Below, piece after piece: positions 56,845 to 62,927 of a stretch of 64,000 nt of DNA. Position 1 is the stretch's first letter. Every line of letters starts with the position of its first letter. Position numbers and translations under genes: made by a program. This DNA comes from Deltaproteobacteria bacterium (lineage in GTDB: Bacteria > Desulfobacterota > Desulfobulbia > Desulfobulbales > Desulfurivibrionaceae): positions 1-64,000 of the forward strand of contig JAJZRJ010000004.1 of assembly GCA_021802775.1 (NCBI GenBank), written 5' to 3'. The notes beneath the pieces are model-generated. The model saw only the letters and a list, made by a program, of their open reading frames with translations, was not told where the DNA came from and did no database searches.

Positions 56845-57921
56845 ATGAACTCGATCATCTCCTTTGTCATCGTCCTGGGCCTGCTAATTTTTGTCCATGA
56901 ATTCGGTCACTTCATCTTTGCCAAGCTCTTCGGGGTCAAGGTGCTCCGCTTCTCGCTGGGCTTCGGACCCAAGCTCTTCGGCAAGCAGGTCGGCGAGACC
57001 GAATACCTGGTGAGCGCCTTTCCGCTGGGCGGCTACGTGAAGATGTATGGCGAGAATCCGGGCGACGAGGTGGAACCGGCCGAGGCGGGCCGCGCCTTCA
57101 GCGACAAACCGCTGTGGCAGCGTTTCTGCATCGTGGCTGCGGGGCCCATCTTCAACCTGCTCTTTGCCGTGCTGCTCTTTTTCCTGATCTACGCCATTGC
57201 CGGCCTGCCGCAGCCGATCCCCGGCACCAGGATCGGCCAGGTCGCCCCGGACTCGCCGGCGGCTACGGCCGGGATCGTGGCCGGCGACGAGATTCTCTCG
57301 ATCAACGGCAAGCCCACCACCGAATGGGAGCAGATCTCCGAGATCGTCCGCGAAGGCAGCGGCGCCCCGGTGACTCTGGTGCTCAAACGCGGCAACGAGA
57401 CCATCACCACCACCGGCACCCCCACCCGGCAGGAGGTGAAGAACATCTTCGGCGAAAAGGTCGGGGAGCGCTATCTGCTGGGCATCACCCGCTCCGAGGA
57501 ACTGGTCTTCGAAAAGGTCTCGCTCTTCACGGCCCTGGGCGCAGGACTCGGTCAGACCTGGAACCTCATCTATCTCACCCTTCTTAGCCTGGTCAAGATC
57601 ATCCAGAAGGTGGTGCCGGCCTCGGAACTGGGCGGGCCGATCCTCATCGCCCAACTCGCGGGCCAGCAGATGGAGGCGGGCTGGATGAACCTCCTCTATT
57701 TCATGGGGTTATTGAGCGTCAACCTCGGCATTTTGAACCTTTTCCCGATTCCGATCCTGGACGGCGGCCACCTGCTCTTTTTCACGGTGGAGGGCATCAT
57801 GCGCCGGCCGCTCAGCATGAAGACCCGGGAGATGCTCCAGCAGGTCGGGCTGGTGCTGCTGGTGTCGCTGATGTTCTTTGTCTTCTACAACGACATCATG
57901 CGCCTCATGGGCCGCGGCTGA
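56845..57921 (+). CDS. rseP: RseP/RIP-type site-2 zinc metalloprotease
   Basis: An intramembrane protease of 358 aa that cuts anti-sigma factors or signal peptides within the membrane. The zinc site HEFGH is at residues 18-22 in the first helix and the second conserved element NLFPIPILDGGHLL is near 310. A single PDZ domain (about 125-200: DSPAATAGIVAGDEILSING) is present, whereas E. coli RseP (450 aa) has two. Twelve bases separate it from dxr. Confidence 0.94.
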   Translation: MNSIISFVIVLGLLIFVHEFGHFIFAKLFGVKVLRFSLGFGPKLFGKQVGETEYLVSAFPLGGYVKMYGENPGDEVEPAEAGRAFSDKPLWQRFCIVAAGPIFNLLFAVLLFFLIYAIAGLPQPIPGTRIGQVAPDSPAATAGIVAGDEILSINGKPTTEWEQISEIVREGSGAPVTLVLKRGNETITTTGTPTRQEVKNIFGEKVGERYLLGITRSEELVFEKVSLFTALGAGLGQTWNLIYLTLLSLVKIIQKVVPASELGGPILIAQLAGQQMEAGWMNLLYFMGLLSVNLGILNLFPIPILDGGHLLFFTVEGIMRRPLSMKTREMLQQVGLVLLVSLMFFVFYNDIMRLMGRG

Positions 57922-57928
57922 TCCTGCC

Positions 57929-58648
57929 GTGGCAGGCGATATCGCCCATACCCCGCCGCTGCTGCTGGCCCTTGAAACCTCGGGCGTGAGCGGCAGCGTC
58001 GCCCTGATCACCCCGGCCGGCTGCCTGGCCGAGCAAGCCATCGCTGCGAACCAGACCCACGCCCGGCACCTCCTGCCGGCCATCGACCAACTGCTGCGCG
58101 AGGCCAAAATCGACTGGCCGCAAATCGACGCCATTGCCATAAGCCTCGGCCCCGGCAGCTTCACCGGCCTGCGCATCGGTCTGAGTACCGCCAAGGGGCT
58201 GGCTATGGCCACCGGCAAACCGCTGATCGGCGTGCCGAGTCTCGACGCCTTGGCCAGCCAGGGCAAGGGCCAGGGGCTGCCGGTCTGCGCCCTGATCGAT
58301 GCCCGCAAAAAAGAGGTCTACGCCGCCCTCTACCGCGAGAACGCGGCCGGTGAAATGAAGCGGCAGAGCGACTACCTGGCCCTAGCGCCCGCCGCCCTGG
58401 CCGCTCGCCTCACCGAACCCACCCTGCTCCTCGGCAGCGGGGCGGAACTCTACCACGACCTGCTCACAGACCAACTCGGTTCACTCGCCCATTTTGCCGA
58501 TCCAACCCGCTTCCACGCCCGCGCCTCTGCCGTGGGCCAACTCGCCATCCCCCTCTTCCACCAGCAGATATTTCTCGCCCCCACCGCCGGCCCGCTCTAC
58601 GTCCGCGCCTCGGACGCGGAACTGCAACTGGGCACCCCGCACAAATAG
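57929..58648 (+). CDS. tsaB: tRNA threonylcarbamoyladenosine modification protein TsaB
   Basis: TsaB acts with TsaD and TsaE in making t6A37 of ANN-decoding tRNAs. The 239-aa protein (GTG 57929) has LLALETSGVSGSVALI, the SLGPGSFTGLRIGLSTAKGL signature and ALIDARKKEVYAALY. It follows rseP by 7 bp. Its last 16 or so codons (PLYVRASDAELQLGT) are partly duplicated 2.1 kb downstream at 60746-60803, beyond two toxin-antitoxin modules. Confidence 0.93.
   Translation: MAGDIAHTPPLLLALETSGVSGSVALITPAGCLAEQAIAANQTHARHLLPAIDQLLREAKIDWPQIDAIAISLGPGSFTGLRIGLSTAKGLAMATGKPLIGVPSLDALASQGKGQGLPVCALIDARKKEVYAALYRENAAGEMKRQSDYLALAPAALAARLTEPTLLLGSGAELYHDLLTDQLGSLAHFADPTRFHARASAVGQLAIPLFHQQIFLAPTAGPLYVRASDAELQLGTPHK
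58583..58636 (+). repeat. tsaB 3'-end repeat, copy 1 (within tsaB)
   Basis: The end of the tsaB coding sequence. Its core CCGCTCTACGTCCGCGCCTC and the following GCGGAACTGCAACTGGGCAC recur at 60746-60803 with two substitutions in about 42 bp and a 4-bp insertion just before the core. The two copies are in the same orientation, 2.16 kb apart. Confidence 0.85.
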
Positions 58649-58929
58649 CTTCGCTTTTCCGCCTGGGGTAGCTCTCCTTTCCCTTCTGACCCTTTCTGGT
58701 TGTCCCCAAAAGCGGGTCAGCTCTATTGCAGACCAGAGCCCCAAAGGGGGATTCCGTGTGGTATCCCACTAACTGCCCGGCTCTTCGCCCGGTCCCGGAA
58801 AACCTCGCCTCCCACCACCAGGACTGGCAGTTACAGAGAAAACTGCTTGCGGTACAGGTTAATTTTTTCTTGATATAATTAGTTTATAGATTAATAATAT
58901 CAAAAAATAATTAGCTTAAAGGTTAAAAA
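58649..58929. other. Intergenic region between tsaB and the toxin-antitoxin cluster
   Basis: About 280 bp with no supported gene. The first 200 bp are GC-rich without visible structure; the last 60 bp are strikingly AT-rich and hold the promoter and operator of the next module (TATAAT at 58874-58879). Confidence 0.5.
58875..58925 (+). promoter_or_regulatory. Promoter -10 and paired operator repeats of the XRE/Fic module
   Basis: Two direct repeats of the form ATAATTAGYTTAWAGRTTAA start at 58875 and 58907, 32 bp apart (about three helical turns). The first overlaps the -10 box TATAAT (58874-58879), the second the ribosome-binding region before ATG 58930. Their placement fits autorepression by the XRE protein encoded next. 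Confidence 0.5.
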
Positions 58930-59406
58930 ATGAAGCCATCCCATAAGCGATTGATACAACAGCAGCTCGAAACAACATTGGCGCGGCTCGCGTGCATCCG
59001 CGACGCGCAACGCCCGGCCAGGGGGTGGCTGCGCGCCATCCGGGAGGCCCTGGGAATGTCGGGGAAACAGTTCGCCCGGCGGCTGGGCGTTTCCGCGCCA
59101 TGGATCACCACCCTTGAAAAAAAAGAACTGGCCGGCTCCGTTACCATCAAGACCATGCGGCAGGCGGCCGAGGCCCTGGATTGCGTTTTTATTTACGCCG
59201 TAGTGCCCCGTGATAGCCTGGCCGATATTGTGCGCCGGCGGGCAAAAATTCTGGCCCCAAAACGCCTGGCATCGGTCTCGCACTCGATGCTTCTTGAGGC
59301 GCAGCAGCTCTCCGCGAGCGAACAGCAAAAAACGCTTGAACAGGAAGTAAACGTCCTGATCCAGGAGATGCCGAAAGAATTGTGGGAAGATGATCATGAT
59401 CTATGA
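58930..59406 (+). CDS. XRE-family regulator, mobile mystery protein A type
   Basis: A 158-aa protein with an XRE-type helix-turn-helix at about 35-85 (MSGKQFARRLGVSAPWITTL, then MRQAAEALDCVFIYAVVP). Family features such as RPARGWLRAIREALGMSGKQ match the protein known as mobile mystery protein A, always encoded beside a Fic-domain protein B, as here. It overlaps the Fic gene by 17 bp. By analogy it is the antitoxin/repressor of a toxin-antitoxin-like unit found in varied chromosomal contexts. Confidence 0.85.
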   Translation: MKPSHKRLIQQQLETTLARLACIRDAQRPARGWLRAIREALGMSGKQFARRLGVSAPWITTLEKKELAGSVTIKTMRQAAEALDCVFIYAVVPRDSLADIVRRRAKILAPKRLASVSHSMLLEAQQLSASEQQKTLEQEVNVLIQEMPKELWEDDHDL

Positions 59407-59980
59407 TTACCCGCCAGGCGCGACGCCGATAGACCCCGATGAGGCGGGCGGCCTGCTTCTCCCCCATATCACCAACCGAAGCGAACTCGATCGCTGGGAA
59501 CAGGACAATATCGCCGAAGCGGAAGCCTGGGCCTTGCGCCGCAAGCCAAAGGACCTGCTCAGCGCCGACTTTATCCGCAAGCTCCACCGGCGGATGTTCG
59601 GAAATGTCTGGAAATGGGCAGGAGAGTTTCGCCGGAGCGGCAAGAATATCGGGATAGACTGGCGAACCATCCGCCCGGCGCTCAAGGATTTGCTGGAGGA
59701 TGCAAAAGTCTGGATTGAATTTGGCAGCTATCCACCCGATGAGATTGCCGCTCGCTTTCACCACCGTCTCGTGTCCATCCACCCTTTTGCAAATGGCAAT
59801 GGCCGTCATGCCAGGTTAATGGCTGATCTTCTCCTTGTGCATGTTCTTGGTCGTCCCCGTTTCACCTGGGGGAGCAGGAATCTGACCCATGCCGGAGATT
59901 GCCGGCAACAATATATCACAGCGCTTCGCGCGGCGGATCGTCACGACTACCGGCCTCTGCTCGAGTTCGTGCGTTCCTGA
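59390..59980 (+). CDS. Fic/DOC-domain protein, mobile mystery protein B type
   Basis: A 196-aa protein with the Fic active site HPFANGNGRHAR (His131 onward), complete for AMP-transfer or related nucleotidyl/phospho-transfer to a target hydroxyl. The N-terminal PPGATPIDPDEAGGLLLPHI and FGNVWKWAGEFRRSGKNIG fit mobile mystery protein B. It overlaps protein A by 17 bp. Whether the XRE partner blocks it directly is not known; no separate small inhibitor gene is present. Confidence 0.88.
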   Translation: MIMIYDYPPGATPIDPDEAGGLLLPHITNRSELDRWEQDNIAEAEAWALRRKPKDLLSADFIRKLHRRMFGNVWKWAGEFRRSGKNIGIDWRTIRPALKDLLEDAKVWIEFGSYPPDEIAARFHHRLVSIHPFANGNGRHARLMADLLLVHVLGRPRFTWGSRNLTHAGDCRQQYITALRAADRHDYRPLLEFVRS

Positions 59981-60073
59981 TTCCATCACCGCGCTATCCT
60001 GGCGGACTGCCCCGCCCTGCCCCGCTTCCTGAAAAAATATCTGGAAATATGCATCCCTCTCCTGTTAAACTAA

Positions 60074-60089
60074 ACTAACAAAACTTAGT
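60074..60089 (+). promoter_or_regulatory. Possible operator of the Phd/VapC pair
   Basis: An inverted repeat ACTAA-6-TTAGT lies 15 bp before the antitoxin start at 60105, in an AT-rich stretch that also repeats CTAAAC. Position fits autoregulation by the antitoxin; the repeat is short. Confidence 0.3.
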
Positions 60090-60104
60090 CCAATGAGGCA
60101 CGCC

Positions 60105-60350
60105 ATGCACACGGTCAATATCCACGAGGCAAAAACGCACTTGTCGCGCCTGGTTGATCAGGCGGTCAAAGGGGATTCCTTCATCATCGCCAAGGCCGGA
60201 AAGCCCCTGGTCAAGGTGACCAGGCTGGATGCTCCCTCGGCCGAACGGGTCAAGAGACTGGGCTTCCTGGCTGGACAGATTGCGGTTCCGGATGATTTCG
60301 ATCAGATGGGCAGCGAGGAAATCAAACAGCTTTTTGGTGGTGAAGGATGA
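60105..60350 (+). CDS. Phd/YefM-family antitoxin (partner of VapC)
   Basis: An 81-aa protein starting MHTVNIHEAKTHLSRLVDQA, the hallmark of Phd/YefM antitoxins of VapC-type toxins; the C-terminal segment (FLAGQIAVPDDFDQMGSEEI) is the usual toxin-binding tail. ATG 60105 is chosen over an in-frame codon four residues upstream because of family alignment. The toxin gene overlaps by 4 bp (ATGA). Confidence 0.88.
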   Translation: MHTVNIHEAKTHLSRLVDQAVKGDSFIIAKAGKPLVKVTRLDAPSAERVKRLGFLAGQIAVPDDFDQMGSEEIKQLFGGEG

Positions 60351-60733
60351 AGCTGCTGCTGGACACCCACCTGCTGCTCTGGGCAGCCGGCTCGCCCGAC
60401 CGCTTGTCCGCCGCCGCCCGCACCTTGCTGGAAGATCCGGAGAACGAGCTCTTTTTCAGCGCGGCCAGCCTGTGGGAAATCGGCATCAAGCAGGGCCTTG
60501 GCCGGGCCGATTTTCGGGTGGACGCCAGGGTGCTGCGCCGGGAGCTGCTGGACAACGGCTATCAGGAACTGGCAATCAGCGGGGAGCATGCGGTTTCGAT
60601 AGACTGCCTGCCTGCCATCCACAAAGACCCGTTTGACCGCATCCTCGTTGCCCAGGCCCTGGTCGAGGGAATAGTCCTACTCACCGCCGATGCGCTGGTA
60701 GCGCAGTACCCCGGCCCGGTACGGCTGGTTTAG
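60347..60733 (+). CDS. vapC: PIN-domain toxin VapC
   Basis: A 128-aa PIN-domain ribonuclease with the acidic residues of the family: Asp6 (LLLDTHLLLWAA), Glu44 (SLWEIGIKQG), Asp94 and Asp97 (HKDPFDRILVAQA). VapC toxins usually cut initiator tRNA or rRNA; the target here is unknown. It ends about 12 bp before the second copy of the tsaB tail. Confidence 0.9.
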   Translation: MKLLLDTHLLLWAAGSPDRLSAAARTLLEDPENELFFSAASLWEIGIKQGLGRADFRVDARVLRRELLDNGYQELAISGEHAVSIDCLPAIHKDPFDRILVAQALVEGIVLLTADALVAQYPGPVRLV

Positions 60734-60745
60734 TTTCGTTAGTCC

Positions 60746-60803
60746 ATCGCCGGCCGGGCCGCTCTATGTCCGCGCCTCGGAGGCGGAACTGCAACTGGGC
60801 ACC
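60746..60803 (+). repeat. tsaB 3'-end repeat, copy 2
   Basis: An imperfect second copy of the tsaB 3' end (CCGCTCTATGTCCGCGCCTC, then GCGGAACTGCAACTGGGCAC). It is no longer joined to a gene: the frame continues past the former stop region. It lies between vapC and the yefM promoter. Confidence 0.85.
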
Positions 60804-60843
60804 ATCCATAACCAATGTGTGGCCTGGCACTCCCGCCTGACGC

Positions 60844-60883
60844 TTGACAATCCTCTGCCCCTTACTGTACATTATTCTGTACA
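60844..60883 (+). promoter_or_regulatory. Promoter and operator of yefM-yoeB
   Basis: TTGACA (60844-60849) and TACATT (60868-60873) with an 18-bp spacer. Two TGTACA hexamers (60866-60871 and 60878-60883), 12 bp apart, overlap the -10. TGTACA is the known core of YefM operator palindromes, so autorepression by YefM is well supported. Confidence 0.7.
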
Positions 60884-60896
60884 CACAGGAGGCGCC

Positions 60897-61145
60897 ATGA
60901 ACACCATCACCTATACCGCGGCCCGCGGCAATCTGGCCCAGACCATGAAGCAGGTCTGCGCCGACCATGAGCCGGTGATCATCACCCGCAAGGACGAGGC
61001 CGTGGTGATGCTGTCGCTGGAGGATTACAAATCCCTGGAAGAGACCGCCTATCTGCTGCGCAGCCCCAAGAGCGCCAGGCGGTTGCTGGAATCGGTGGCC
61101 GAACTGGAAGGCGGCAAAGGCACGGAACGGAAGCTCGCCAAGTGA
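60897..61145 (+). CDS. yefM: Antitoxin YefM
   Basis: An 82-aa YefM antitoxin: MNTITYTAARGNLAQTMKQV at the N-terminus, then EPVIITRKDEAVVMLSLEDY and a C-terminal helix ending SPKSARRLLESVAELEGGKG. ATG 60897 is preceded by AGGAGG. The toxin gene overlaps by 4 bp. It should bind the TGTACA operator just upstream. Confidence 0.93.
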   Translation: MNTITYTAARGNLAQTMKQVCADHEPVIITRKDEAVVMLSLEDYKSLEETAYLLRSPKSARRLLESVAELEGGKGTERKLAK

Positions 61146-61396
61146 AACTCATCTTCGCGGAGCACGCCTGGGAGGATTCCCTTTACTGGCAGCAAACCGA
61201 CCGCACGATGCTCCTGCGCATCAACACGCTGATTAAGGAAATCCAGCGCCATCCTTTCCAGGGCATCGGCAAGCCCGAACCGCTGCGCCACGCCCTGGCC
61301 GGCTATTGGTCCCGCCGCCTCAACGACGAACACCGCATTGTCTACAAGGTCACGGAAGACGCGGTGCTCATCGCCCAGCTCCGCTACCACTACTAA
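61142..61396 (+). CDS. yoeB: mRNA interferase toxin YoeB
   Basis: An 84-aa Txe/YoeB toxin that cleaves mRNA in the ribosomal A site. Catalytic residues of the family are all present: Glu46, Arg65, His83 and the terminal Tyr84 (LRYHY). GKPEPLRHALAGYWSRRLND is the family core. Length equals E. coli YoeB. Confidence 0.95.
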   Translation: MKLIFAEHAWEDSLYWQQTDRTMLLRINTLIKEIQRHPFQGIGKPEPLRHALAGYWSRRLNDEHRIVYKVTEDAVLIAQLRYHY

Positions 61397-61419
61397 CGCA
61401 AATCTGTTATATAAGAACC

Positions 61420-61448
61420 TTGATATTATCTAAGTTTTGATATATCAT
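61420..61448 (+). promoter_or_regulatory. Promoter/operator of the HigBA-like pair
   Basis: TTGATA (61420-61425), 17-bp spacer, TATCAT (61443-61448). Two palindromic motifs, GATATTATC (61422-61430) and GATATATC (61439-61446), overlap it and are candidate antitoxin sites. The transcript start would fall almost at ATG 61456, so the message may have little or no leader. Confidence 0.45.
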
Positions 61449-61455
61449 CCAAATC

Positions 61456-61776
61456 ATGAAGGCGCTGCAATTCATTGGCTCAAGCCTGGAAGACCTAAAG
61501 GATTTTCCGGCGGAAGCCAGAAGAGCCGCGGGTTTCGAGCTTGCCGCCATCCAACGCGGCCTGAACCCGTCCGACTGGAAGCCGATGGCTGCGGTCGGTT
61601 CAGGGGCATGTGAGATCAGAATCCACGTCTTGGGCGAGTGGCGCGTGCTGTATGTGGCCAAGTTCGGCGACTCGGTTTACGTGCTGCACGCCTTCCAGAA
61701 GAAAACGCAGAAAACGAGGCAGGCGGACATTGAAATCGCACGCCGACGCTATCGCCAGATCGGAGGGAAACCATGA
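61456..61776 (+). CDS. higB: RelE/HigB-family toxin (Gp49-like)
   Basis: A 106-aa toxin of the phage Gp49/HigB-like branch of the RelE superfamily: SSLEDLKDFPAEARRAAGFE, SGACEIRIHVLGEWRVLYVA, VYVLHAFQKKTQKTRQADIE. The toxin gene comes first and the antitoxin second, the reversed order typical of higBA. The genes overlap by 4 bp. Confidence 0.88.
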   Translation: MKALQFIGSSLEDLKDFPAEARRAAGFELAAIQRGLNPSDWKPMAAVGSGACEIRIHVLGEWRVLYVAKFGDSVYVLHAFQKKTQKTRQADIEIARRRYRQIGGKP

Positions 61777-62057
61777 AAGAAAAAATCACGCCCTCATCGG
61801 GCAATGTCTTCGAAGACCTTGGCTTTGACGCCGCCGAGGCGGCCATCTTGCAGATGCGCGCCAGCCTCATGAGCGACCTGCGCGCCTACATCGAAAAAAA
61901 CGGCCTCACCCAGGTGGCCGCCGCCGAACGGCTCGGCATTTCACAATCGCGGGTTTCCGATCTGGTACGCGGCAAGTGGGAGAAATTCAGCCTGGAAATG
62001 CTCATCACCCTGGAATCTCGATTGGGCCGCAAAGTAAGCCTCAAGCTGGCGGCGTAG
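61773..62057 (+). CDS. higA: XRE-family antitoxin (HigA-like)
   Basis: A 94-aa protein with a helix-turn-helix at about residues 43-72 (LTQVAAAERLGISQSRVSDL) and the family ending SLEMLITLESRLGRKVSLKL. The N-terminal GNVFEDLGFDAAEAAILQMR is typical of antitoxins paired with Gp49-like toxins. It should neutralise the upstream toxin and repress the promoter at 61420-61448. Confidence 0.9.
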   Translation: MKEKITPSSGNVFEDLGFDAAEAAILQMRASLMSDLRAYIEKNGLTQVAAAERLGISQSRVSDLVRGKWEKFSLEMLITLESRLGRKVSLKLAA

Positions 62058-62102
62058 ACAAATTTGCCGACAACAGGAAGATCCCTAAGCAAATACAAAA
62101 GG

Positions 62103-62126
62103 GAGAGAGCCGGTTGGCCCTCTCTC
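62103..62126 (+). terminator. Hairpin between convergent higA and cheZ
   Basis: GAGAGAG (62103-62109) pairs with CTCTCTC (62120-62126) around a GC-rich loop. Read on the minus strand it is followed by CCTTTTG, so it may stop cheZ transcription, and it may work weakly on the plus strand too. Confidence 0.45.
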
Positions 62127-62162
62127 TTCATTGTTTCGTCGTTGCTAATTCTCGGCTCCTGA

Positions 62163-62795
62163 TCAGAACCCGAACTCGGCCAGCAGGTCGTCCACCAGGT
62201 CCTGCTTCATGGGCGGGGTGCTGGCGGCCTGGACCTCGCGGAGCAGTTCCTTTTTCTTCTCCACGTTTTCCGCCGAGCTGTCCTTCTTGATGTTGAGGAT
62301 CACCAGCACCTCGATGAGCCAGTCGCGGATCTGGTTCAGGTCGGCCACGATCTTTTCCATCTTCTGCCGGGCCACGTCCTGGTAGGATTGAGAGGCAATG
62401 ATGTCGTACATCGCCGCCTTCATGGCCATCAACGCCGCCAGCATGGCGGCCTGATCGGCGCTTCCCTCCTTGAGCATCGCCTCCAGCGCCTCGGCATCGA
62501 CGATGATCTTGTCGGATTTGTCCAGCACCGCGCCCGTGGTCTGCTCCATGAGCTGCACCACATCCTGGGCATGACTGACCACACAGGGCGCCTGCTCGCC
62601 GGCACTGGCCAAAGGCTCCTGCACGGTCTGCATGTTGACCAGCATGGTATTGATCTTCAGAGCCAGGCTCGAAAGTACCCCCTCGGCATCGAGTTCCGGC
62701 AGATCCTTCCGAAACTCGCCCCGCAGCAGGGCGTCGGTCATCTCCACCAGGGAGGCGATACCCTTTTCGAACTGTGGACTGGTGTTCTTCGACAT
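62163..62795 (-). CDS. cheZ: Protein phosphatase CheZ
   Basis: CheZ dephosphorylates CheY-P. The 210-aa helical protein carries SQSYQDVARQKMEKIVADLN, where Asp140 and Gln144 match the catalytic Asp143/Gln147 pair of E. coli CheZ, and ends DLVDDLLAEFGF, which matches the CheY-binding C-terminal helix (DQVDDLLDSLGF in E. coli). The long N-terminal helical hairpin is present. No other che gene is adjacent. Confidence 0.88.
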   Translation of the reverse strand: MSKNTSPQFEKGIASLVEMTDALLRGEFRKDLPELDAEGVLSSLALKINTMLVNMQTVQEPLASAGEQAPCVVSHAQDVVQLMEQTTGAVLDKSDKIIVDAEALEAMLKEGSADQAAMLAALMAMKAAMYDIIASQSYQDVARQKMEKIVADLNQIRDWLIEVLVILNIKKDSSAENVEKKKELLREVQAASTPPMKQDLVDDLLAEFGF

Positions 62796-62927
62796 TACGG
62801 CAGCCCCCCATCACACGACACGATCACCGCACGAAAATCGCCCAAGAAAGGTAAGTTACCTTAATGCTCCGCTTCCGGCAATAGAATGTTGCGCAGGGGC
62901 GATCCCGCCACGTTGCGGGGCATTTCG

